Assembly (NCBI RefSeq): GCF_949152225.1
Contig: NZ_CASCJC010000001.1
Location: forward strand, 868,001 to 932,000
From: Ligilactobacillus sp900765635
GTDB taxonomy: Bacteria; Bacillota; Bacilli; Lactobacillales; Lactobacillaceae
Reading direction: 5' to 3'
DNA length: 64,000 nt
In this document: positions 41,990 through 49,214 of the stretch, in pieces
How positions within the stretch are numbered: the first letter of the stretch is position 1
Layout: each line of letters opens with the position of its first letter
Made by a program: the position numbers and the translations under genes
Notes under the pieces: model-generated
The model's input: only the letters and a program-made list of their open reading frames with translations
Told to the model about the DNA's origin: nothing
The model's database searches: none

Positions 41990-42805
41990 TTATAATGAAG
42001 CTACTAATGATGTCAAATATTTATGACTAGCGATTTGTTCCTTGGCATCATTTTGATTTGCAAGATTTATTTCATAAATACTACTAGCAGTTGGATTTAA
42101 TAATGGCAAAACCTCTTTCCAAGGAATATTTCCTTGACCAAGCGTTAGACTATCATGTGTTTGACCATACGAATCTACAAGATGATAATGGACAATATTT
42201 TTCTTTAGATTTGCTAGAGACGCTAATAATTGATCGCTTTGACCGTGACATTTTATGAAGCAATGGGAAGTATCAAATGCTAAACGACATCCTAAAGCTA
42301 AAATATCGGCTTCTTCTTTGGCATCTCCATAATAAAAAAGATCTGAAATTGAGTTTTCAAACATAACATGATCTTTACCAAGTTCTTGAAAATGAGCAAT
42401 TCTTTCGAAGACTGCAAATCGCGCATATTCAAAGCTAGGATAAAGCGCAATATAATCTGCAGTTTGACGAGAATATGATCCGTGAATCAAAACATCAACA
42501 TCATAAGTAAAACCAATTTCTAATAATTTTTGAGAACTTTCTTCAACAAAATGATAAAGCTCGCGACATTGTTTTTGCGGTGCAACAAGCTCAGTAAACT
42601 GATCTTGCCAACGCATCGGATGATGTAAAATAATCCGTGGAGTTACTTGTTTAACTTCTTTGATAGCTTCGATTAAGCGTTTATTACCGGCAGTAGTAAA
42701 ATCATATTCACTCGTGAAAAATTCAAAAACGTCTGGATGATATGCTAAACGATTTGTGACTTGTTCACTAGTACTACTAGCTTTTAAACCTAAGCTGATT
42801 TTCAT
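41990..42805 (-). CDS. TIM-barrel sugar-phosphate isomerase/epimerase-like protein
   Basis: 271 residues of the AP-endonuclease-2/xylose-isomerase-like barrel superfamily. Likely metal ligands appear along the barrel: HHP (about 61-63), HGSYS, FENS, FDTSHC, HYHLVDS and a late Glu in IYEIN. These are compatible with either an epimerase or an endonuclease IV-like hydrolase; I cannot assign a substrate. GAAGGTG is 6 nt before the ATG. It lies between degV and lepB on the same strand. Confidence 0.75.
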   Translation of the reverse strand: MKISLGLKASSTSEQVTNRLAYHPDVFEFFTSEYDFTTAGNKRLIEAIKEVKQVTPRIILHHPMRWQDQFTELVAPQKQCRELYHFVEESSQKLLEIGFTYDVDVLIHGSYSRQTADYIALYPSFEYARFAVFERIAHFQELGKDHVMFENSISDLFYYGDAKEEADILALGCRLAFDTSHCFIKCHGQSDQLLASLANLKKNIVHYHLVDSYGQTHDSLTLGQGNIPWKEVLPLLNPTASSIYEINLANQNDAKEQIASHKYLTSLVASL

Positions 42806-42850
42806 AAATGCACCTTCAAAAATCTGGACAAAAATCTTATTCAGATAAAA

Positions 42851-43717
42851 TTAGTTATTATCAATATCACGCATCCAAGCCAAGGCCAAAGCTTTTTCGC
42901 CTAGATGTGTACCGATAACTGGACCAAAATAACTTATATCAATTGGATATTGTGGATATTTTTGGGCTAATTCTTCCTTCCAAGCTATAGCTGCCTCTTC
43001 ATCATTGGCATGGATTACGATAAGACGTAAAGGATAGTTTATCTCTTGGAGACGTTGTTCAAATAAATCTTCCACACGCTTTAAAGCACGCTTAGAGGAA
43101 CGTACTTTGTCAAAAGCAACGATTTTATCGGTTTGATCATCAAAAGTTAAAATAGGCTTAATCTTTAATACACTTCCAATAAATGCCGAAGCATTAGAAA
43201 GACGTCCGCCACGAACAAGATTTTGTAAATCGTCAACAATAAAATATTCTTTGACCGTTTTTCGTAGATCTTCCAAATGAGCAATAATTTCTTTTGCAGA
43301 TTTATTTTCCTTAGCCATACGAGCTGCTTGAATACACATATTTCCCATTAACATTACAGTAATTTTTGAGTCAAATGGAATAATTTTAATATCGTGCATC
43401 TCTTGTGCGACTGTTTCAATAGAACCAATTAAACCTGAAATTGTTGAAGCTAAATGAATACTAATAACAGTATCATAACCTTGCTTTGCTAAGGAACCAT
43501 ATAATTCCATCAACTTTCCAATTGCTGGTTGAGATGTACTTGGAAAAGATTTAGTATTTCGTAACTTTTCATAAAATTCTTCTGGTGTGATATCGACACC
43601 TTCATCATAAACTTCACCATCAAGAACCACAGGAATCGGCACGACATGAATATCGTTTTCACGAATCTGTTCAGGTGTTAGATAGGCTGTACTGTCTGTT
43701 ACAACAGCTATTTTCAT
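42851..43717 (-). CDS. DegV-family fatty-acid-binding protein
   Basis: 288 residues. The start MKIAVVTDSTAYL, TSQPAIGK, and the ISIHLASTISG and VVRGGRLSNASAF-type segments (here LVRGGRLSNASAFIG) mark the DegV family; such proteins bind fatty acids and some act as the FakB subunit of fatty-acid kinase. The ATG at 43717 is chosen because AGGTG is about 9 nt upstream; the longer GTG start is inside that site. It could pass exogenous fatty acids to phospholipid synthesis (inference; fakA is not in the window). A MarR-type inverted repeat lies just upstream. Confidence 0.9.
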   Translation of the reverse strand: MKIAVVTDSTAYLTPEQIRENDIHVVPIPVVLDGEVYDEGVDITPEEFYEKLRNTKSFPSTSQPAIGKLMELYGSLAKQGYDTVISIHLASTISGLIGSIETVAQEMHDIKIIPFDSKITVMLMGNMCIQAARMAKENKSAKEIIAHLEDLRKTVKEYFIVDDLQNLVRGGRLSNASAFIGSVLKIKPILTFDDQTDKIVAFDKVRSSKRALKRVEDLFEQRLQEINYPLRLIVIHANDEEAAIAWKEELAQKYPQYPIDISYFGPVIGTHLGEKALALAWMRDIDNN

Positions 43718-43764
43718 AATTAATTGCACCTACTTTTATAAATTTATCGCAATACAATCATATC

Positions 43765-43781
43765 ATACAACATGTTTGTAT
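43765..43781. promoter_or_regulatory. MarR-type inverted repeat upstream of degV
   Basis: ATACAA (43765-43770), five bases, TTGTAT (43776-43781). A further ATACAA is at 43752-43757. The same half-site occurs before marR at 44269-44281. Confidence 0.4.
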
Positions 43782-43795
43782 TCTAGCACTGCCTT

Positions 43796-44227
43796 TTAGA
43801 GCTTATCACGTTCAAGACTTTTAGCCAATCTATTTAACAAAATTTTTAAAAGATTTTCTTCTTCAGCTGACCAATGTAAAAAAAGATGTTGCTTAAATTC
43901 ATGTAAATTTTTTTCAAGATTTACAATGGTCGCATCCCCTTTAGTTGTTAAGCTATAAGAATGCTTTTTTTTGCTATTAGGAAAGGCACCAGGGATTTTT
44001 TGAAAAGAAATCATCTGTTTATCTAATAACTTGTTCAATTGTCGACTTAAGGTAGAAACATCTAAGCTAGATTGTGTCACTAAATCCTTTTGTGTTCTAG
44101 CACCGGCCTTGATGTTACGTAATAATTCCCATTCAGCAATGGTCAAATCATGAGCACGTGTTAATTTTTGAAGCTGCTCACGATATTTTTTTTGCACACT
44201 CCACAAATTATCTAAGACTTCTTTCAT
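43796..44227 (-). CDS. MarR-family transcriptional regulator
   Basis: 143 residues, a winged-helix dimer: helical dimerisation segment at the start, recognition region IAEWELLRNI and STLSRQLNKLLDKQMI, the wing KKKHSYSLTTKG, then the C-terminal dimer helix. AAGGGGAT precedes the ATG. It lies upstream of degV on the same strand and is divergent from rqcH. The inverted repeats at 43765 and 44269 are likely target sites, which would make degV and its own gene a small regulon, perhaps tied to fatty acids as with FabT (inference only). Confidence 0.88.
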   Translation of the reverse strand: MKEVLDNLWSVQKKYREQLQKLTRAHDLTIAEWELLRNIKAGARTQKDLVTQSSLDVSTLSRQLNKLLDKQMISFQKIPGAFPNSKKKHSYSLTTKGDATIVNLEKNLHEFKQHLFLHWSAEEENLLKILLNRLAKSLERDKL

Positions 44228-44268
44228 AATTTTATCCCCTTAATTTCTTTGTGCTTTTATTCTATTAA

Positions 44269-44281
44269 TTGTATAATACAA
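44269..44281. promoter_or_regulatory. MarR-type operator in the marR promoter
   Basis: TTGTAT, one base, ATACAA: a 13-bp symmetric site. On the minus strand it overlaps a plausible marR promoter (TTGCTT, 16 bp, TATACA). Confidence 0.45.
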
Positions 44282-44392
44282 CTCATATTAAAAGCAAGCA
44301 AATTACAAATTAATAGGAAAAGTTTATTTTGCTCATTTGCAAGGAAACAGGTAAAATAAGACTAATATAAAAAAGAAAGTGAGTTGAAGCAA

Positions 44393-46093
44393 ATGGCATT
44401 TGACGGCTTCTTTACCCATGCAATGATTGTTGAACTTAAGAACAGGCTGTGTGACGGTAGAGTTACTAAAATTTCGCAACCATATCCAAATGAAGTTATT
44501 TTAACAATTAGAGCCCAAAGAACAAATTATCCACTATTATTGTCTGCCAATGCAAATTATGCGCGTTTCCAAATAACGGAAATTCCTTATACTAATCCGC
44601 CAGTCCCTACAAACTTTACTATGATGTTACGCAAATATTTAGAAGGTGCTAAACTAGTCGATATCCAACAATTAGAAAATGATCGAGTAGTATATTTCAG
44701 TTTTTTAACGCGTAATGAATTGGGTGATGCCTTACCTTTACTTTTAAGCGTTGAAGTTATGGGTCGGCATAGTAATATCATTTTGATTAATCAAGCAGAA
44801 CAAAAAATTATTGATACTATTAAACATGTCGGAATGGATCAAAATCGTTATCGGACATTCTTACCTAATGCAACGTATCGTACTCCGCCTAAGCAAGAAA
44901 AGGTAAATCCTTTTGCATCTAATGCAAGCGCGCTATTGCAAGACATCGATTTAACACAGGACTTAACAAGTTTAGCTAAAGAATTAATGCAAAATTATCA
45001 AGGTTTTGATCGTAACACAGCATTTGTATTAGCTCAGTATTTGCAAGCTCCTAATATAAATCCAAGACAAGAATTTTTAAAGTTTTTAGATGATAAGCAA
45101 GGAACTCCTTGTATTTATCAACATGAAAATAAAATGATGTTTAGTAGTGTCTTACCCTTTTTTACAAACAAATGTCAAACATTTACTACCCTAAGTCTAG
45201 CTTTGGATGCTTATTATCAACAAAAAGCAACTACAGATCGGGTTGCACAACAAGGTGCAAATTTAATACATGTTGTTAATGTTAATTTAAAACGTAATCG
45301 TCTAAAATTAACTAAGTTAACACGTGAATTACAACAAACTAAAGGTGCGGATAAGTATCGGATCTGTGGAGAATTGTTGACAACTTATCTTTATCAAATT
45401 AAGCGTGGAATGATAGAGATTAGTTTGCCAAACTATTATGATAATGAAAAAATGACCACGATTCCCCTATCCAATCAGTTAAATCCTGCACAAAACGCAC
45501 AGAAATATTTTAAAAAATATCAAAAGCTTAAAAATGCTGTTGTGCATATTACAAAACAAATTGAGCTAACTAAAGCGGAAATTGCATATTTTGAAGAATT
45601 AGAGGCTCAATTACAAATCGCTAAACCACAAGATTTGCCTGATATTAAGCTTGAATTAGAAAATGGTGGCTATTTAAAGGCAAATCATAAAAAGACTAAG
45701 CGAAAAGTTAAACTCAGTCAGCCTGAAGTCTTTTTGTCAAATGATGGTACCAGGATATCGGTCGGCAAAAATAATTTGCAAAATGATCAATTAACACTTA
45801 AAACCGCTAAGAAGTCAGATATTTGGTTACATGCTAAAAATATCCCTGGTTCACATGTAATTATTCATAGTGCTACACCTTCACACCAAACGCTATTAGA
45901 AGCAGCTAATCTAGCAGCGTATTATTCTAAATCACGTTTGTCAGCTAATGTTGCCGTAGATTATGTAACAGTTAATAAAATTAAAAAGCCTAATGGTGCT
46001 AAACCTGGTTTTGTAATTTATGAAGGTCAAAAGACTTTATATGTTACCCCTGATGAAAAATTAATTACACAACTGGCCTTAAATCAAGAATAA
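44393..46093 (+). CDS. rqcH: Rqc2/RqcH-type ribosome quality-control protein (NFACT)
   Basis: 566 residues of the NFACT family (also called FbpA/YloA). N-terminal NFACT-N part MAFDGFFTHAMIVELKNRL with VEVMGRHSNIILI, a central helix-hairpin-helix and long coiled coil (about 280-425), and the NFACT-R domain (EVFLSNDGTRISVGKNN, KSDIWLHAKNIPGSHVII). RqcH binds obstructed 50S subunits and adds C-terminal Ala tails to stalled chains; earlier work called homologues fibronectin-binding proteins. I start at 44393 since AAAGTGAG is 9 nt upstream; an in-frame TTG three codons earlier abuts that site. Confidence 0.93.
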   Translation: MAFDGFFTHAMIVELKNRLCDGRVTKISQPYPNEVILTIRAQRTNYPLLLSANANYARFQITEIPYTNPPVPTNFTMMLRKYLEGAKLVDIQQLENDRVVYFSFLTRNELGDALPLLLSVEVMGRHSNIILINQAEQKIIDTIKHVGMDQNRYRTFLPNATYRTPPKQEKVNPFASNASALLQDIDLTQDLTSLAKELMQNYQGFDRNTAFVLAQYLQAPNINPRQEFLKFLDDKQGTPCIYQHENKMMFSSVLPFFTNKCQTFTTLSLALDAYYQQKATTDRVAQQGANLIHVVNVNLKRNRLKLTKLTRELQQTKGADKYRICGELLTTYLYQIKRGMIEISLPNYYDNEKMTTIPLSNQLNPAQNAQKYFKKYQKLKNAVVHITKQIELTKAEIAYFEELEAQLQIAKPQDLPDIKLELENGGYLKANHKKTKRKVKLSQPEVFLSNDGTRISVGKNNLQNDQLTLKTAKKSDIWLHAKNIPGSHVIIHSATPSHQTLLEAANLAAYYSKSRLSANVAVDYVTVNKIKKPNGAKPGFVIYEGQKTLYVTPDEKLITQLALNQE

Positions 46094-46095
46094 TA

Positions 46096-46150
46096 AAAAC
46101 TCTGTTTGTATCCTAGCCTTTTTTGAAGCTGTACACAAACAGAGTTTTTT
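46096..46150 (+). terminator. intrinsic terminator of rqcH
   Basis: AAAACTCTGTTTGT (46096-46109) and ACAAACAGAGTTTT (46135-46148), perfect 14-bp arms with a 25-base loop, then T. Confidence 0.9.
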
Positions 46151-46312
46151 AAAATTCATTTTCTAAGCTATCATAAGCTTTTTTAACCGTGAGAGCACTG
46201 ATTTTTAGTTCTTTAGCACTCGAACAGATGGAAGATTGTCGTTTTCTTTTAGTGTTTCTTGACGAATCAAAGCTTTAATTTGATCGATAATTTGTTCATA
46301 AATAGGTACCAT
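46149..46312 (-). pseudogene. truncated and frameshifted GntR (YtrA-type) regulator
   Basis: From the ATG at 46312 the minus strand reads VPIYEQIIDQIKALIRQETL then KENDNLPSVRVL, the start of a YtrA-type GntR helix-turn-helix, and then stops. In another frame it goes on as KELKISALTVKKAYDSLENE, the rest of that domain, before ending at 46149-46151 inside the rqcH terminator. So there is one frameshift near 46205-46215 and loss of the C-terminal half. No ribosome site is seen. Intact relatives usually precede an ABC ATPase and permease; none remain here. Confidence 0.8.
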
Positions 46313-46325
46313 TATGGAGGTGTTA

Positions 46326-46361
46326 ATGATGATTTTTAGTAATGAGTATTTAAAAATATAA
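46326..46361 (+). other. 11-codon open frame with a strong ribosome site
   Basis: GGAGGTG at 46316-46322 stands before ATGATG and the frame MMIFSNEYLKI then stop, ending one base before the stop of the convergent transporter gene. It may be the cut-off beginning of a lost gene. Function not claimed. Confidence 0.2.
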
Positions 46362-47399
46362 CTAACCTAAGAATTCAAAAACTTCTTTACGGTCATAAAG
46401 TTTAAAGATTTTTTCAAAAATAAGTTGTCCGATTAAAGCTGCAATAACAGGTACAACTAACCAACAAACAAGTACCATAATAACGTTTAAACCGGCATCA
46501 ATTGAGGCTAACGGGCCTACTAAACCAACTAGACCAAAACCAGCCGAAGCAGATGTTCCAGAAATTGAAAGTAAAGCAACTGGAATTGCAGAGATAATAG
46601 CTGTAAAGAAGCAAGGAACTAAGATGATTGGTTTTCTAAACAAATTAGGCATCATCATTTTCATTGCTCCTAAAGCAATCGCAATTGTTACCCCTGGTTT
46701 ATTAACTTTCCAAGAATTAACCACTAAAACAACTGTTGTAGCAGCTACACCCATAGCAGCAGCCCCTGCAGAAACGCCATTTAATTGAATAGCCAATCCA
46801 ATTGCAACAGTTGAAATTGGTGAAATAATTAACAACGCAAATGAACAAGCAATTAAAATACTCATAAAAATTGGTTGCAAAGTTGTAAATGTGTTGATTC
46901 CATCCCCGATTGCTGCGGTAATCATTGTTACATATGGATAGAGGTAATAGCCGATTAATCCAGCACCAGTTCCAACAACAATTGGCGTTAGTACAATTGC
47001 TACAGAGCCAAATTTATTGCCAATTAACATGATTAAACCAACAGCAATGGCTGCAGTGATCATTGTGTTGATGATATCACCGGTCCCAGCTCCGATGAAA
47101 GCACCAGCTTGGGCATTAAACTTAACTACACCAGAGCCAACGAAAGCCGCACCACCAACAACCATCATTGGCATTGGTTGGAAACCAAATTGTAAAGCGA
47201 TTAGAGCACCAATAATTAATGGAGTACCAATTTGGAAAATCAAAGCCATTTGACTAAGTGCGATAGCAAAGCTGTTATCACCAAAGAATTTTAAAATTGC
47301 GCCTAATACAGCATTAGGAATCAAACCAATGATGATTCCAGTAGCAGTCCCTGCCAAAACCTTATTTAAGAATAACTTTGGGGTTAATTTTTCGTTCAT
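46362..47399 (-). CDS. PTS_EIIC_2 family membrane transporter (PfoR-like)
   Basis: 345 residues, about nine to ten membrane segments rich in Gly, Ala and Ile; pattern GTATGIIIGLIPNAVLGAIL, FIGAGTGDIINTMIT, VLTPIVVGTGAGLIGYYLYP and a conserved GFGLVGLVGP loop match the PTS_EIIC_2 family, which has IIC-like architecture but no linked EIIA/EIIB. No phosphorylation domain is present. I start at 47399, with GAGG upstream. It follows panE by 30 bases on the same strand, so it may carry a ligand of that pathway such as pantoate (inference). No terminator is seen directly after it. Confidence 0.78.
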   Translation of the reverse strand: MNEKLTPKLFLNKVLAGTATGIIIGLIPNAVLGAILKFFGDNSFAIALSQMALIFQIGTPLIIGALIALQFGFQPMPMMVVGGAAFVGSGVVKFNAQAGAFIGAGTGDIINTMITAAIAVGLIMLIGNKFGSVAIVLTPIVVGTGAGLIGYYLYPYVTMITAAIGDGINTFTTLQPIFMSILIACSFALLIISPISTVAIGLAIQLNGVSAGAAAMGVAATTVVLVVNSWKVNKPGVTIAIALGAMKMMMPNLFRKPIILVPCFFTAIISAIPVALLSISGTSASAGFGLVGLVGPLASIDAGLNVIMVLVCWLVVPVIAALIGQLIFEKIFKLYDRKEVFEFLG

Positions 47400-47429
47400 A
47401 TAATCAATCCTCATTTATTTATTGTTAAT

Positions 47430-48368
47430 TTACTTTGCGCCTAAGATTTGTTCTTTAGCATGAACCAATTGGGTCAAAAAGTCACAGTATGGGGTTGCAA
47501 CGTTATATTTTTTACCTTTTCGCGAAACTGCTCCGTTAATATAATCAATTTCTGTTAAACGGTTGTTTTTAATTAAATCTTGGTGCATGGATGGAAAATG
47601 CATGCCAATGGTGGAAGCATCAAAGCAAGATTCAACATGTGCAATAACTTCTGCTACATCCAAGTTAACTCCTTCGCATTTAGCAACACTAGCAAATTCA
47701 TTGACAATTGTAACAACCATATCATGTGCAGTTGAAGTTTGTCCTAATCCTGCCATATTAACATCTAAAACAGTACATAAACCATTCATCGTTCCATTAA
47801 CACAAGCTTTGCGATAAATTGAGTAATGAATATTATCAGAATATTTAGCATTTAATCCGGATTCAGATAGGACAGCAGCTAATTTTTGAGCAGCTTCTTC
47901 TTGCCCTTTACCTAGATTTTGCAATTCGATTGAGCCATTTCCGAATAATTTAACTTTTCCTGGACCTTCCATTCCTGCAGTCCACATAGTATTTCCGATA
48001 AAGATTTTTTCCATTGGAACATATTTTTCAATAACATCTTCGTGACCAATACCGTTTAATAAGCATAAAACTTCAGTATGTTGTGCAATCAAAGGCTTGA
48101 TATCTTGAAGCATCTGATCAAGTTGCATAGCCTTAGTAAACAAAATAATCAAGTCAGCATGTGTTTGTGCACTAACTTTTGATTGCAACATAATAGGTAA
48201 ATTAACAGTGATGTCTTCACCATTGAAATTTGCCTTTAGCCCTTCTTTTTTGATGGCTTCAACATGTGCAGGCCAACCGTCGATTAAAGTAACTTCATTG
48301 CCTCCTTTAGCTAACATAATTCCAAAGCGACTACCCATGGCGCCGGCACCTGCGATTGCGATTTTCAT
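47430..48368 (-). CDS. panE: 2-dehydropantoate 2-reductase
   Basis: NADPH-dependent ketopantoate reductase, 312 residues. Rossmann loop GAGAMG (7-12), catalytic K187 in YRKACVNGTMNGL, and E273 in LTEIDYINGA of the C-terminal helical domain. It makes pantoate for pantothenate and CoA, or acts on other 2-keto acids as some lactobacillal homologues do. A strong AGAGGAGGAG is about 8 nt before the ATG. No panB or panC is nearby. It is co-oriented with the EIIC-like transporter and probably co-transcribed. Confidence 0.93.
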   Translation of the reverse strand: MKIAIAGAGAMGSRFGIMLAKGGNEVTLIDGWPAHVEAIKKEGLKANFNGEDITVNLPIMLQSKVSAQTHADLIILFTKAMQLDQMLQDIKPLIAQHTEVLCLLNGIGHEDVIEKYVPMEKIFIGNTMWTAGMEGPGKVKLFGNGSIELQNLGKGQEEAAQKLAAVLSESGLNAKYSDNIHYSIYRKACVNGTMNGLCTVLDVNMAGLGQTSTAHDMVVTIVNEFASVAKCEGVNLDVAEVIAHVESCFDASTIGMHFPSMHQDLIKNNRLTEIDYINGAVSRKGKKYNVATPYCDFLTQLVHAKEQILGAK

Positions 48369-48477
48369 AACAAACTCCTCCTCTAAGGAAATAATTGATT
48401 TTTACAGCAACATAAACAGTATGTTATACTCACTAAAAGTAAAATTTGATGAATATGTGCTGAATATCACAAAGAGA

Positions 48478-48486
48478 ATTATAGCA
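48478..48486 (-). promoter_or_regulatory. extended -10 promoter upstream of panE
   Basis: On the minus strand TGC followed by TATAAT (48483-48478), about 110 bases before the start. No clear -35. The rest of the 249-base gap to the next gene holds only AT-rich sequence and the terminator at 48591. Confidence 0.5.
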
Positions 48487-48590
48487 TTTTCTTTTGTTTT
48501 GTGCTAATTTTTCTATAGAAAAAAGCGTTATTTTAAGCCGAAAAATGCAAAAAAAATTTAATTATATTATAAAATTATTTTATATCAACT

Positions 48591-48619
48591 AAAAAACCTA
48601 CTAGTTTTATAGTAGGTTT
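48591..48619 (-). terminator. intrinsic terminator of the 156-residue protein gene
   Basis: On the minus strand ACCTACTA and TAGTAGGT close on a six-base loop and are followed by six T. The stem starts within the stop codon. Confidence 0.85.
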
Positions 48620-49088
48620 AAAAGTTATGCGCTTGATTGGTGTCTTTACGAACTAACTTCATTCTGTTTAATCGATGTTTATTCATGGCTTGGGTTAACT
48701 GTTCTTTAGACCATTCAGGGACAGGACTAAACTTGAATGTGATAAACATCTCAGTATCTTCAAAACGCACATTGGTTATTTCATCGATATTAACCCAGAT
48801 GCCTAGTGCATTGTCAAAAAAGATTTCACCCACTTCGGGCAAATTATCAAACTGATCTGATTTAAATGATAATTCGGTTAAAGTTGGTAAATATTCACTA
48901 GAAAGATCGGGTGTGCCGAATTGTTGACCTAGACAATAGTAAACAACAGTTGGATTTGGGAGGTGTTTACCGACTACTTCAATTCCTAAAATATGTGTAA
49001 TCACAAAGGTCGCCCCGCGATAATCAATGACTTCTCCTACACTAAGTGGATTTGTAGTTTGTCGTTTTAGACGAATGCTTTCAATCAT
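48618..49088 (-). CDS. conserved protein of unknown function, 156 residues
   Basis: Not recognised. Soluble, no signal peptide or membrane segment. The first half has a beta-rich pattern (LSVGEVIDYRGATFVITHILGIEV), the second is mixed and ends in a basic tail (KHRLNRMKLVRKD). AAAGGAGG is 6 nt before the second of two ATG codons, which is chosen. It is monocistronic: terminators of its own at 48591 and of dxs at 49176 surround it. The clean frame and strong ribosome site show it is real. Confidence 0.75.
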   Translation of the reverse strand: MIESIRLKRQTTNPLSVGEVIDYRGATFVITHILGIEVVGKHLPNPTVVYYCLGQQFGTPDLSSEYLPTLTELSFKSDQFDNLPEVGEIFFDNALGIWVNIDEITNVRFEDTEMFITFKFSPVPEWSKEQLTQAMNKHRLNRMKLVRKDTNQAHNF

Positions 49089-49175
49089 CATGAACCTCCT
49101 TTAAATAATACTTATTTGTGTAATTATATCACGAAAAAACACTAATTAGAAAAAAAGAGTTTTTTTCTTTGCAAT

Positions 49176-49206
49176 AAAAAAGACACACTGCTTGTCAGTG
49201 CGTCTT
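49176..49206 (-). terminator. intrinsic terminator of dxs
   Basis: On the minus strand AAGACGCACTG (49206-49196) pairs with CAGTGTGTCTT (49190-49180), one G-T pair, then T. Confidence 0.9.
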
Positions 49207-49214
49207 AAAAACAA

